From Streptosporangium album (lineage in GTDB: Bacteria; Actinomycetota; Actinomycetes; Streptosporangiales; Streptosporangiaceae), in assembly GCF_014203795.1 (NCBI RefSeq), contig NZ_JACHJU010000003.1, forward strand, positions 62,001 through 126,000: 64,000 nucleotides of DNA, read 5' to 3'. Below are positions 38,880 through 47,816 of this stretch, in pieces. The translations under genes were made by a program, and so were the position numbers. Below the pieces are notes generated by a model that had not been told where the DNA came from, did not search any database, and worked only from the letters and a program-made list of their open reading frames with translations. Numbering within the stretch: the stretch's first letter is position 1; the number at the start of each line of letters is the position of its first letter.

Positions 38880-40190
38880 CTATCCGAGCACCGGGTAGTT
38901 CGCACGGAACACGTTGTGCGGGTCACGGGCCCGCTTGATCTCCCGCAGCCGCGCGAGCGCGCTGCCGGAGAAGGACTTCGCCGCCATGTCACCGGGGGAC
39001 AGCACGGTGTACGGCTTGCGGCCGCTGATGTAGGCCTCCAGGTCGGCCACGACCTCGGCCTGCTTGGCGCGCGTCGCATCGGCCGCGTGCGGCAGGCCGA
39101 GACCCAGCAGGCCGAGCAGGTAGGGCTCAGCCACCGCGCCGCTCGCACCGGCCCCGCCGCCCGGCTCGGCGAGCGCCCCGCCCAGGTGCCTGATCTGCAC
39201 GTTGATGAGCGGTTCGACCGGCTTGGCCAGCAGGAGCTCCACCGCGTCCGCGTCCAGGCCGGTGAGCAGCTCCGCACGAGCGATGGATGGGGCCGGATCG
39301 GTGGGCTCGGCGGCGATGTCACCCAGATCGGCAACCGGGACGACGCCGCGGCTGTCGGAGATCGCGCCCTCGATCTTGTCGATGCGCGCCAGCAGGTCCT
39401 CCCCCTGAGCCGCCTCACCCAGGTAGGCCAGATCCAGCGTCACCATCGGCGACGCGCCGGGGGGCTGGAGCCGGTTGATCCAGACACTGAGTTCACGCGG
39501 CGCCTCGGCGGTGATCTCCAGGAACGCGTCGTACACCTCCCTGGTCCGGTGCTCCGGCCAGATCACGCGCCCGCCGTACAGGACTGGCGCGGGATACAGC
39601 TCGAGTTCGAGGGCGGTCACCACCGCGAAGTCCCCGCCACCGCCGCGCAGCGCCCAGAACAGCTCGGGATCGGACTCGGCGGTCACCCGGCCCGGCTCGC
39701 CATCGGCGTCCACGATGTCGATAGCCCGCACGCTGTCGGAGGCGAAGCCGTACTTGCGGCTGAACCAGCCGACCCCACCGCCCAAGGTGTAGCCGGTCAC
39801 GCTGACCCCCGGCGCACTGCCGGACAGGCCGGTCAGACCCAGCGGACCGGCCGCCGCCAGCACCTGCCCCCACTTCACGCCCGCGCCCACCCGGACCACG
39901 CGCTCCCCCGCGCGTACCTCCACCTCGTTCAGCAGGCCGGTACGCAACAGGATCAGGCCTTCCACATCACCCGAGGCGCCATGCCCGCTCGGCTGCGCGG
40001 TCACCGTCATACCCGCCCGCCGCGCGTAACGCACGAGCGCCGCCACGTCATCGGCGTCCGCGGCCTCCACCACAGCCGCGACCGGCTGCCTGACGGTGAG
40101 GTTCCACGCGGTGGCCGCCTGCTCAAAGCCGTCGTCATCAGGCAGGAGCACGCGCCCCTTGAGGACACCGCGCACATCGTTGATCGTCAT
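38880..40190 (-). CDS. FAD-binding BBE-type oxidoreductase
   Basis: 436 residues. The PCMH FAD domain covers about 30-200: VTAQPSGHGASGDVEGLILL with the FAD-linking His position, then GVSVTGYTLGGGVGWFSRKY. The C-terminal berberine-bridge segment ends RARDPHNVFRANYPVLG. No signal peptide, so it is cytoplasmic. ATG 40190 has GAGGGAG upstream. It is first in a minus-strand group with two DUF4267 proteins upstream. The second covalent FAD-linking Cys typical of bicovalent enzymes is not evident. Substrate unknown. Confidence 0.88.
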   Translation of the reverse strand: MTINDVRGVLKGRVLLPDDDGFEQAATAWNLTVRQPVAAVVEAADADDVAALVRYARRAGMTVTAQPSGHGASGDVEGLILLRTGLLNEVEVRAGERVVRVGAGVKWGQVLAAAGPLGLTGLSGSAPGVSVTGYTLGGGVGWFSRKYGFASDSVRAIDIVDADGEPGRVTAESDPELFWALRGGGGDFAVVTALELELYPAPVLYGGRVIWPEHRTREVYDAFLEITAEAPRELSVWINRLQPPGASPMVTLDLAYLGEAAQGEDLLARIDKIEGAISDSRGVVPVADLGDIAAEPTDPAPSIARAELLTGLDADAVELLLAKPVEPLINVQIRHLGGALAEPGGGAGASGAVAEPYLLGLLGLGLPHAADATRAKQAEVVADLEAYISGRKPYTVLSPGDMAAKSFSGSALARLREIKRARDPHNVFRANYPVLG

Positions 40191-40241
40191 AGTCGTCTCC
40201 CTCTTCAAGTTCTCGGAAATGCACCTGCCGGACCACGCGGT

Positions 40242-40619
40242 TTACGCGACGAGCAGGAGCACACTGATCGCCAGCATCACCACGGCGGTGGCGCCGTGGA
40301 TGCCGTAGACGGCCGCCTTGGGCCCGTTGCTGCGCAGCACGATCACCGCATCGCCGACGGGAATGAAGCTGGCGGCCAGCATGAACCAGCCCAGCAGATG
40401 GGTTGTCCCGCCGGCCAGCACGATGAAGATGAAGACCCCTGCGGCGATGTCGCGCACGCCCTTGACCGACAGCCAGGCGTGGAAGCTGGGGTCCTCGGTC
40501 GGCGTGTCGGGGATCCCGAAGCCGACCGCGGCCTGTGGCGCCCAGAAGGCGCGGGCGCCCATGAAGATGATGCCCGCGCCGATCAGTCCGGCGAGCACAG
40601 TGGCGATGTTGCTGAGCAT
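40242..40619 (-). CDS. DUF4267 membrane protein (1)
   Basis: 125 residues with four hydrophobic segments. GVRDIAAGVFIFIVLAGG in the second is the family hallmark (GxRD). ATG 40619 (MLSNIAT). Together with the next gene it forms a tandem pair that seems to arise from duplication. DUF4267 proteins are small integral membrane proteins of unknown function. Confidence 0.83.
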   Translation of the reverse strand: MLSNIATVLAGLIGAGIIFMGARAFWAPQAAVGFGIPDTPTEDPSFHAWLSVKGVRDIAAGVFIFIVLAGGTTHLLGWFMLAASFIPVGDAVIVLRSNGPKAAVYGIHGATAVVMLAISVLLLVA

Positions 40620-40664
40620 GAGTTGTCCCCTCAATCCCGATTGGCCCTCGGCGGGGCGATGGCA

Positions 40665-41078
40665 TCAGGCGGGCGTCGCCGGAGCGGCCGCGACCTTGCG
40701 GGTCTCGCGCATCATCAGCAGGCCGTTGACCACGATCAGCGTCGCGGTCAGGCCGTGGACGCCGAGCGCGGTGGCCACGGAGCCGTGGTGGGCCAGCACG
40801 GTGGTCATGTCGCCGTACGCGGCGAGGGCCTCCACCAGCAGCACCCAGCCCAGCGCCCGGCGGTGGCCCGTCACCAGCAGGATGCCCAGGACCAGGGCCA
40901 AGACGACGTCGCGGATTCCCTTGATGATCAGGAAGCCGTCGCCGTCGCCGGACGGCCAGCTCGGCAGGCCGAAGCCCGGCGCCGTCGTCTCCGGGCTCAG
41001 GATGAACTCCACCCCGAACCAGAGGATGAAGAGGATGAAGGCGGCGGCCAGGACGGTGTTGATCTTCTTCAGCGACAT
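40665..41078 (-). CDS. DUF4267 membrane protein (2)
   Basis: 137 residues, paralogue of the preceding gene, with the GIRDVVLALVLGILLVTG motif and four hydrophobic segments. ATG 41078, with AGGAG upstream. The gap to the paralogue is only 45 bp, indicating one transcript that likely also includes the BBE flavoprotein. Confidence 0.83.
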   Translation of the reverse strand: MSLKKINTVLAAAFILFILWFGVEFILSPETTAPGFGLPSWPSGDGDGFLIIKGIRDVVLALVLGILLVTGHRRALGWVLLVEALAAYGDMTTVLAHHGSVATALGVHGLTATLIVVNGLLMMRETRKVAAAPATPA

Positions 41079-41100
41079 TGTTCTTCTCCTTGCGAGTCTT

Positions 41101-41160
41101 TGTGAGCTTGGTGAGCTTCGTGGAGCTTGGTGAGCTTCGTGGAGCTTGGTGGGCTTGGGA
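41101..41160. repeat. Short tandem repeat upstream of the DUF4267 genes
   Basis: About two and a half copies of a 19-bp unit (GAGCTTGGTGAGCTTCGTG) lie between the DUF4267 start and the hemerythrin gene. Possibly regulatory, possibly slippage. Confidence 0.7.
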
Positions 41161-41175
41161 GTCGTGTGGGTCTGG

Positions 41176-41817
41176 TCAGGCGGCGCGGACGCGGCTGATG
41201 TGGCGGGCGTAGCGGGGGCGGCCGATGATGTGCCAGATGCCGCGTACCGGAGCGGGAAGGGCGGACAGGAGCGTGGCGCGCTCGGCCGGGTTCGCATCCT
41301 CCAGGACGAGGCCGAAGAGGGTGAGCAGGGTGAGCTTGGGCGTGTTGGCCACCAGGTGGTCGCCCAGGGAGGCCCATTCCTTTTCGGTGATGTGCTCGGC
41401 CGCGAGCGGAAGGAGAGTGGCCTCCTCGTCGTCGAGGTGCTCGAGAAGCACGGCCCGGTGGTCGGCGAGGGCGGCCACGAGCGTGTCGCGCTCGTCCGCC
41501 CCGGCGGTGGCCTCCCACGCGGGGACCGCCGCGTCCAGCCTGGTCAGCGTGGCCGCGACGCGTTCGTGCTGGGCCTCCATGCGCAGCACGATGTCGGCCT
41601 CCAGATCGACCCGGGACAGGAGCGGCGGCCAGAGCAGCTCGTCCTCGCCCTCGTGGTGGTTCTTCAGTCCCAGCCGGTAGTCGCGGAAGTGGTCGGCGAT
41701 CACCTTGGCGCGAGCGGTGTCACCCGGGGCCACCGCCACGACGAGCTCCATCAGCAGCCGCGACTCTCGGCGGAAGGCGCGGTGGACGATCTCCATGTCC
41801 TGGGTGTTGACGCTCAT
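41176..41817 (-). CDS. Hemerythrin HHE-domain protein
   Basis: 213 residues. A four-helix HHE bundle with ligands in VHRAFRRESR, LKNHHEGEDELLWP, EAQHERVAATL and LLEHLDDEEATLL, followed by a helical C-terminal extension. This is the di-iron carboxylate arrangement used for O2 or NO sensing or for redox chemistry. ATG 41817. Divergent from the SARP gene, with which it shares the promoter region. Confidence 0.88.
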   Translation of the reverse strand: MSVNTQDMEIVHRAFRRESRLLMELVVAVAPGDTARAKVIADHFRDYRLGLKNHHEGEDELLWPPLLSRVDLEADIVLRMEAQHERVAATLTRLDAAVPAWEATAGADERDTLVAALADHRAVLLEHLDDEEATLLPLAAEHITEKEWASLGDHLVANTPKLTLLTLFGLVLEDANPAERATLLSALPAPVRGIWHIIGRPRYARHISRVRAA

Positions 41818-41866
41818 TTCGTTCCTGCCCTTCATCGGTTCGACGTGTTAAGGCTGCTCCGGGCGT

Positions 41867-41894
41867 TTGGAAGGCACTTGGAACTGACTTGGAA
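41867..41894 (+). promoter_or_regulatory. Three TTGGAA repeats at 11-bp spacing, probable SARP operator
   Basis: TTGGAA occurs at 41867-41872, 41878-41883 and 41889-41894, each exactly 11 bp apart, on one face of the helix. Direct heptamer-like repeats with 11-bp phasing are the known binding pattern of SARP/OmpR-type regulators. The site lies 17 bp before the SARP start and 50 bp before the hemerythrin start. Confidence 0.7.
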
Positions 41895-41910
41895 CACCCG
41901 CGCGCGTACG

Positions 41911-44900
41911 ATGTCCCACGTCATGGTCTTGATTCGGGTTTTGGGCTCTTTCGGCGCCGAGGTCAACGGCGAGTCCGTTCCCCTGGGCGGGCCGCGGCAG
42001 CGCGGCGTCCTGGCCCTCCTGGTCGCGGCGCGCGGACAGGTCGTGTCGGTCGACCGGATGATCGAGGACCTCTGGCGCGGCGAGCCGCCATCCCGTGCGC
42101 TGGCCTCCCTGCAGGCGTACGTCTCCAACCTGCGCCGGCTGCTGGAGCCCGGCCGCCCGCCCCGAACCCCGGCCCGCCTCCTGGTGAGCGCCTCCCCCGG
42201 CTACGCACTGCGGCTGCCGCCGAAGTCGGTGGACGCGTGGCGTTTCGAGGACCTGCTCGACGAGGCCCGCACGCTCACCGAGCCTCAGGCCGCCCGCGCC
42301 CGGCTGGCCGAGGCACTGGGCCTATGGCAGGGACCCGCGTTCGCCGAGGTCGCCGACGAGCCGTGGGCCGCCGCCGAGACCGCCCGCCTGAACGAGCTGC
42401 GCCTGGTCGCCCGCGAGCTCCACGTCGCGGCGGGCCTGCGGACGGGCGACCCCGCCTCGGTGGTCCCCGAGGCCGAGCGCCTCACCCGCGACGAACCCCT
42501 GCGCGAAGAGGGCTGGCGCCTGCACGCCCTAGCGCTGTGGAGCAGCGCCCGCCAGGCCGACGCCCTGGCGACGCTCCGCCGCGCCCGCGCCACCTTCGCC
42601 GACGAACTCGGTCTCGACCCCGGCCCCGACCTGGTCGCCCTGGAAGAGGCGATCCTCGCCCAGCGCATCGACATCCTCCGCACGGCCGTCCCCCCGCCCC
42701 CGGCCACCACACCCCCGCACGACGCATCCCCGCACGACGCGCGCCTGCACGACGCGACCCTGCATCGCGCTGCCTCGTTCGTGGGGCGGGAGGGCGAGCT
42801 TGCCGCGCTGGTTTCGGCCGCCGGGGAGGCTGCCGCCGATGGGGCGCGCGTCGCTCTTGTCACCGGGGAAGCGGGGCTGGGCAAGTCGACGCTCTTGGAG
42901 CACCTCGGCGCGCAGTTGGAGCGCGACGGCTGGCTCGTCGCCGCCGGGCGTTGTCCGGAGGTCGACGGCGCGCCGCCCGCGTGGGCGTGGGTCGAGGCGC
43001 TGCGGGCCGTCGCCGCGACCGTTCCTCCGGGGGAGTTCGCGGAAGACCTGGCGCCGCTGCTCTCCGACTCCATGCCGGTGGACAGCGACGCCGCCGCCGG
43101 GCGGTTCCGGCTGCGCCGGGCCGTGTGGGGCTGGCTCGCGGCGGCCGCCACGGAACGGCCGGTCGCCGTCGTGCTGGACGACCTGCACTGGGCGGACACG
43201 ACCACGCTGGGGCTGCTCGGCGGCGGCGTCGGCGTGCGGGCCCCGATCCTGGTCGTCGCGGCGTACCGCCCGGACGAGAGCGAGCACCTCACCGAGACGC
43301 TGGGTGCGCTCGCCCGCACCGCGCCGCTCCGGATCGCACTGCCCGGGCTCGACGGCGCGGCGGTGGCCGAGCTCGTACGGGCCGAAAGCGAGGCCGACGA
43401 CGCGACGGTGGCGGGGATCGCCGAGCGCACCGGCGGCAACCCGTTCTACGTGCGGGAGAGCGCGCGGCTGCTGAACGGCGAGGGTGCGCTGGTCGCGCTC
43501 TCCGAGGTCCCCGAGGGCGTACGGGACGTGCTGCGGCGCCGGCTGGCAAGGCTCCCCGAGAGCGGCGTGTCCGTCCTGCGGCTGGCGGCGGTGGCCGGCA
43601 GGGAAAGTTCGGTGGACGTGCTCGTGCAGGCCGCCGACTCCGACGGGGACGGCGTGCTGGACGCGCTGGACGCGGGCGTCATCGCCGGGTTGCTCGACGA
43701 GCCGGGGCCGGGGCGCGTCCGGTTCGTTCACGCGCTGGTCAGGGACACGCTGGTCGCCGACGTCAGCCGGTTGCGGGCCGCAAGGATGCACGCCCGGATC
43801 GCCGCCGCCCTGGAGGGCACTGGCGACGTCGCGGCGCTCGCCCATCACTATGCGCGAGCGGGATCGCCGAAGGCCGTCGGCTATTGCGTGCGGGCCGCCG
43901 AGCTGGCCGAGGCACGCTACGCCCACGACGTGGCGGCTGCCCTCCTCACCGACGCGGTCGCCAACTCCAGCGAACCGGACGAGCGCGTCGGCCTGCTCGG
44001 CAGGCTGCTCCGGGCGCAGATCAGGGCCGGGGCCGTCGCTGCGGCCAGGGACACGCGCGAGCAGGCCGTGGAGTACGCCGAGTCGATCGGCCGCGACGAC
44101 CTGATGATCGCCGCGTTCACCGCCTGGACCGAGCCCACCCCCTGGCAGGCCCGCACGTACGGCACGGTCGACCGTCCCATCGTCGGCCGCCTCAGCCGCC
44201 TGCTCAAGCGGACCGGTCTCGCCCCCGACGTGCGGTCCCGCCTCCTCATCGCGTACGCCAACGAGCTGGTGGGCGAGGACGATCCGACGGTCATGGCGGC
44301 GGCGCGGGAAGCCCTCGACCTCGCCACCGATCCCCGCCTCCGGGCCGCGGCGCTCCTGGTCCTCGCCAGCGACCCCGGGCGGGAGGAGTACTCCCGCGAG
44401 CTGGTGGAGATCGGCGTCGAGCACGACCTGCCCGTCTACCGCGTGACCGGGCTGCTCAACCAGGCCGCGAACGCCGCTGCGGCCAACGACCCGGCGACGA
44501 TGCGCCGCGTGACTGGGGAGGCGCTCGACCTCGCCCGCGCCTATCGGATGCCGGAGGCGATCGGCGCCGTCGAGATCGCGCTGGCGACCCTGGTGCTCAT
44601 CGAGGGCCGGTTCGCCGATGCCGAGCGCCTCTACGTCGAGGCCACCGAACGCATGGAACGCGCCGGATCGGTGCACGCCGGCTTCGTCCGCCTCGCGCTG
44701 GCGGCGATCTGGCTGAACGACGGCACGCTCGGCGACCACCTGGACGACGTGCGCGCTCTCCACGAGGCGCTCGGCCCGATGGTCGCCGACCTGCTCGCGC
44801 TCGCCCTCCACGCCGCCGGCCGCAGCGACGAGGCACGCCGGGCCCGCACGTCACCGGGCCCGATCCGGCCCGACTTCTTCTTCGCCTTCCTGACCACCCT

Positions 44901-45177
44901 GCGCGCCATGGCCGTCATCGCACTGAACGACACCGCACTGAACGACACCGGCGCCGCCGAGGAGTGCTACGCGGCCCTGCTCCCCCATCGCGACGGTCCT
45001 CCGGCCGGCGCCACCAGCCTGTCGCTGGCCGTGCGCCCGGCCGCCCACACGCTCGGCGAGCTGGCGCTGCTGCTCGGCCGCGACGACGAGGCCGCCGCCC
45101 ACTTCGCCCGGGCCGCCGCCATCGCCGACCGCTGGAACGCCCCCCACTGGTCCGCCCCAGCCCGCGCACACCTCTGA
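41911..45177 (+). CDS. Large SARP regulator with BTAD, ATPase and TPR-like domains
   Basis: 1088 residues. OmpR-type winged helix at about 5-95 (GPRQRGVLALLVAARGQVVS), bacterial transcriptional activation domain at about 100-245, and a linker with repeated Pro-His-Asp-Ala. Then an AAA/NTPase domain: FVGREGELAAL near 290, Walker A GEAGLGKST near 320 and Walker B VAVVLDDLHWAD near 418. Helical repeats follow to the end. This is the AfsR-like large SARP architecture, normally ATP-gated. ATG 41911 has no ribosome site; ATG 41923 is possible. Likely controls the flavoprotein/DUF4267/hemerythrin group. Confidence 0.88.
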   Translation: MSHVMVLIRVLGSFGAEVNGESVPLGGPRQRGVLALLVAARGQVVSVDRMIEDLWRGEPPSRALASLQAYVSNLRRLLEPGRPPRTPARLLVSASPGYALRLPPKSVDAWRFEDLLDEARTLTEPQAARARLAEALGLWQGPAFAEVADEPWAAAETARLNELRLVARELHVAAGLRTGDPASVVPEAERLTRDEPLREEGWRLHALALWSSARQADALATLRRARATFADELGLDPGPDLVALEEAILAQRIDILRTAVPPPPATTPPHDASPHDARLHDATLHRAASFVGREGELAALVSAAGEAAADGARVALVTGEAGLGKSTLLEHLGAQLERDGWLVAAGRCPEVDGAPPAWAWVEALRAVAATVPPGEFAEDLAPLLSDSMPVDSDAAAGRFRLRRAVWGWLAAAATERPVAVVLDDLHWADTTTLGLLGGGVGVRAPILVVAAYRPDESEHLTETLGALARTAPLRIALPGLDGAAVAELVRAESEADDATVAGIAERTGGNPFYVRESARLLNGEGALVALSEVPEGVRDVLRRRLARLPESGVSVLRLAAVAGRESSVDVLVQAADSDGDGVLDALDAGVIAGLLDEPGPGRVRFVHALVRDTLVADVSRLRAARMHARIAAALEGTGDVAALAHHYARAGSPKAVGYCVRAAELAEARYAHDVAAALLTDAVANSSEPDERVGLLGRLLRAQIRAGAVAAARDTREQAVEYAESIGRDDLMIAAFTAWTEPTPWQARTYGTVDRPIVGRLSRLLKRTGLAPDVRSRLLIAYANELVGEDDPTVMAAAREALDLATDPRLRAAALLVLASDPGREEYSRELVEIGVEHDLPVYRVTGLLNQAANAAAANDPATMRRVTGEALDLARAYRMPEAIGAVEIALATLVLIEGRFADAERLYVEATERMERAGSVHAGFVRLALAAIWLNDGTLGDHLDDVRALHEALGPMVADLLALALHAAGRSDEARRARTSPGPIRPDFFFAFLTTLRAMAVIALNDTALNDTGAAEECYAALLPHRDGPPAGATSLSLAVRPAAHTLGELALLLGRDDEAAAHFARAAAIADRWNAPHWSAPARAHL

Positions 45178-45228
45178 CCAGCCCAGCCCGGACGGAAGAT
45201 TCGCAAACCTTTGCGCTGCCCTCGGGGC

Positions 45229-45355
45229 CGGGGGCTGTTCCGTTAGGGGATCCCTCAGCGGAACACCGCGCAACCGGAACAGGCCCCAGGTCAGGGTGTT
45301 CCGTATAGGTGTTCCGCGAACTGTTCCGGTTAAGGCCCCCTATCCGGAACACTTC
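45229..45355. promoter_or_regulatory. res-like cluster of TGTTCCG motifs
   Basis: At least seven copies of TGTTCCG or its complement CGGAACA occur here in both orientations. TGTTCCGTATAGG (from 45297) and CCTATCCGGAACA (to about 45353) form a long inverted pair. The cluster lies directly upstream of the serine recombinase gene, as res sites do in Tn3-type elements. Confidence 0.65.
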
Positions 45356-45360
45356 AGAGC

Positions 45361-45948
45361 GTGAACGGGACCCGGGTCGGCTACGCGCGCTGCAGCACCG
45401 ATGAACAAGACGTCATCATCCAGACCGAGCAACTCCTCGCGCTCGACGTTCCCGAGGACCGCATCTACATCGACCGCGGTTTCTCCGGCACCACCCGCCG
45501 CAACCGCGCCGGTCTCGACCAGGCCCTGGCCGCTGTCTGGGACGGCACCGTGTTCACCGTCACCAAGTTCGATCGCTTCGCCCGCAACATGGCCGAAGCC
45601 AACGACATCCTGACCGACCCGTCCGACCGCGGCGTGCTGTTCGGCCTGGGAGCCTCCGTCTACGACTGGAACGACCCGTTCGGCCGGCTCTTCCTGCAGA
45701 CCCTCGCCATGGTCGCCGAGTTCGAAGCAAACATCGGGCACCAGCGGACCCGCGAGGGCATGGCTCTGGCCAAGAGGAACGGCAAGCTCAAGGGCAAGCA
45801 GCCCAAGCTGCCCGAACCGGCGCGGCGTTCCATCCGCCGCCGCTACGCCGAAGGCGAGGTCTCCCTGGCCGACCTGGCCGTCGAGTACAGCGTCGGGCGC
45901 TCCACCATCCACCGCATCATCCACGGAGCCCCAGAAACCGCCAGGTAG
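45361..45948 (+). CDS. Serine recombinase (resolvase/invertase family)
   Basis: 195 residues. Catalytic serine in VGYARCSTDEQD (residue about 12), conserved Arg in TKFDRFARNMAE, the long E-helix around LAMVAEFEANIGHQRTREG, and a C-terminal Hin-type HTH (VSLADLAVEYSVGRSTIHRI). GTG 45361 start. Length is normal for small resolvases. It may have belonged to the Tn3 element whose transposase half lies at 37262. The 45949-46226 gap behind it has no recognisable gene. Confidence 0.9.
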   Translation: MNGTRVGYARCSTDEQDVIIQTEQLLALDVPEDRIYIDRGFSGTTRRNRAGLDQALAAVWDGTVFTVTKFDRFARNMAEANDILTDPSDRGVLFGLGASVYDWNDPFGRLFLQTLAMVAEFEANIGHQRTREGMALAKRNGKLKGKQPKLPEPARRSIRRRYAEGEVSLADLAVEYSVGRSTIHRIIHGAPETAR

Positions 45949-46245
45949 AAAGCGGATCATCGCCTGCCCTGCCCCTCGCCGTGGCTATGGGAGCTCCGGG
46001 CCACCTGGCCAGGATCAATCGGACGGCCTGTGACCTACGCCCATGAGTGGTCGCATCAGAACGGCCAGTGGCGATAGCCCGGGTCCCAACGGCTCGCTAA
46101 TGGAACCGCTGAGCCTGCTGGGATGGTTGGTGTCCGGGCAGACTCGGTGCCTGGTAGCCATTGGCAGGTGAGCACTCCGGCTCGCTGGACCGATCACGAG
46201 TCCTGGCGTTAGACCGTGCCGGAATCTGTCAAACCGGTTGAGACA

Positions 46246-47253
46246 TCAGGCTACTTGTGTGGTTTGTGGTGAAGGATCGACCTCTTGGGTCGTGGGTGGT
46301 TTGTTGATCCACACTCGTGAGGGCAGCGGCGGCGGACAGGGCCGCCGGCCGTGGAACCGCTCGGGGTGGGCCAGGAACGCCGCGTTCAGCGTGGCGGCCC
46401 GCCTGGCGTGGATCTCGGCCGCGGAGCCGTCGTGCACCGATGCCGGGGTGTGCATTCCGATGCCGGAATGGCGATGCTCATTGTTGTAGTACCGGAAGAA
46501 CTGGTCGCAAAAGACGTTGGCATCTTCGATGGACCCGAACGTGCCAGGAAACGCGGGACAGTACTTGAGTGTTTTGAACTGCGCTTCTGAGTACGGATTG
46601 TCGTTGGACACACGCGGCCGTGAATGGGACTGGTCGATTCCCAGCAGCGCGAGCAGCCCGGAAACGGTGTTCGAGGTCATCGAGGTGCCACGGTCGGCGT
46701 GGATCGCGCCGGGGGCGATCCCGCCGTTGGCCTCGATCGCGTGCTCGATGAACTCCCTGGCAAGGGTTCCCGTCTCCGTCGGCCAGATCTCCCACCAGAT
46801 CACTTTCCGCGAGAAGATATCGATGATGACATACAGCAGGTAATAGACGCCGCGCACCGGTCCTTTTAGTTTCGTGATATCCCACGACCACACCTGATTC
46901 GGCCCGTCGGCTTCCAGTTCGGGTTTCTTCTTCGCCGGATGGACGGCCTGGACGCGCCGCTCACCGGACTGGCCGCGCTGGCGCAGCAGCCGGTACATCG
47001 TGGCCTGCGAGCACAGGTAGACGCCCTCGTCCAGCAGGGTCGCCCACGCCTGGCCCGGTGACTTGTCGGCGAACCGGGGCGAGTCCAGCACGGCCAGCAC
47101 CTGCTCGCGCTCGTGTTCCGACAATTGGGCCGGGTGATGAAATGGGCGGCGTGGACCCAGCCGGGGCGGGGTGGGATTACGGCGCCGGTGCAACGTGGCC
47201 CGCGACCTTCCCAAGATCGCACATGCCCTGGCCGTGCCGAGCAACTCCTCCAT
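46246..47253 (-). CDS. IS3-family transposase OrfB
   Basis: 335 residues. An HTH_21 region is followed by the rve-type integrase core with VWSWDITKLKGP (Asp), AIHADRGTSMTSN (Asp) and NDNPYSEAQFKTLKYCP (Glu). The C-terminal part includes NNEHRHSGIGMHTPASVH. All catalytic residues are present. Confidence 0.9.
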   Translation of the reverse strand: MEELLGTARACAILGRSRATLHRRRNPTPPRLGPRRPFHHPAQLSEHEREQVLAVLDSPRFADKSPGQAWATLLDEGVYLCSQATMYRLLRQRGQSGERRVQAVHPAKKKPELEADGPNQVWSWDITKLKGPVRGVYYLLYVIIDIFSRKVIWWEIWPTETGTLAREFIEHAIEANGGIAPGAIHADRGTSMTSNTVSGLLALLGIDQSHSRPRVSNDNPYSEAQFKTLKYCPAFPGTFGSIEDANVFCDQFFRYYNNEHRHSGIGMHTPASVHDGSAAEIHARRAATLNAAFLAHPERFHGRRPCPPPLPSRVWINKPPTTQEVDPSPQTTQVA

Positions 47254-47282
47254 TTCCGGGAAATGCTCGTCGATGACCCGAG

Positions 47283-47753
47283 TCAGTTCGTGTCGGAGTC
47301 CGCGCTGCTTGAGATGTCCCGAAGCAGCGCGAATGCTTTTCCCGCGATATCAAGCGCGGTCCTGGTCTTCCCGAGTTCGCCGCTGAGCTTCTCGTTTTTG
47401 GCCTCCAGTTTCGCCGCGTCGGCCTTGAGCTTTCTGTTCTCGGCCCGCAACCGGGCCAGCTCCTCCGACTCCGTGCTTTTTTTCGGCTTACCCGTCGAAG
47501 CGGCCAGTGTGCCGTTCTCCTGCTGCTTTCGCCAGTGCTCGATGTGGGAGTGATACAGCTTCTCGGTGCGCATCAGCGCGCCACGCTCGGGGCTGCCCTC
47601 GGGCAGGGCGTCATAGGCCGCCAAGATCCGCGCCTTGTAGGCGGCGGTGAAGGTCCGGCGCACCGGCCGGCGCACCCGATCGTCGGTCACCAGACCATCC
47701 TGCCCCCTCATGGCGGCCTGGTCTGCGAGGGTCATCGTCACTGTCTCGATCAT
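47283..47753 (-). CDS. IS3-family transposase OrfA
   Basis: 156 residues: PVRRTFTAAYKARILAAYDA in the HTH, LYHSHIEHWRKQQENG, and a long leucine-zipper-like helix (ELARLRAENRKLKADAAKLE). ATG 47753. A 29-bp gap separates it from the orfB start codon, so the fusion protein of IS3 elements would require frameshifting into the orfB frame. Confidence 0.88.
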   Translation of the reverse strand: MIETVTMTLADQAAMRGQDGLVTDDRVRRPVRRTFTAAYKARILAAYDALPEGSPERGALMRTEKLYHSHIEHWRKQQENGTLAASTGKPKKSTESEELARLRAENRKLKADAAKLEAKNEKLSGELGKTRTALDIAGKAFALLRDISSSADSDTN

Positions 47754-47816
47754 CCTGTCTCGCCCTGTTTCACATCATGAAGACTCATTCATCCCATGTC
47801 TCACAAGAGTCTGACA

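Larger units (their letters stand above)
46227..47816 (-). mobile_element. IS3-family insertion sequence (complete)
   Basis: The ends TGTCAAACCGGTTGAGACAT (46227 onward) and TGTCAGACTCTTGTGAGACA (minus strand, from 47816) form an imperfect inverted repeat. orfA and orfB are both complete on the minus strand. A fragment of a closely related IS3 is at 24745-24947. No clear target duplication. The right end sits at the left border of the IS110. Confidence 0.85.

Noticed and set aside
38766..41105. A 779-residue plus-strand open frame
   Set aside because: Antisense to the flavoprotein and DUF4267 genes, His/Gln/Arg-rich composition with no motifs.
41146..41910. Long N-terminal extension of the SARP open frame
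   Set aside because: It runs antisense through the hemerythrin gene and the promoter repeats. The SARP family starts with the winged helix at 41911.
41889..45308. A 1139-residue Arg/Gly/Pro-rich open frame parallel to the SARP gene
   Set aside because: Shadow frame caused by high third-position GC. No recognisable domains.
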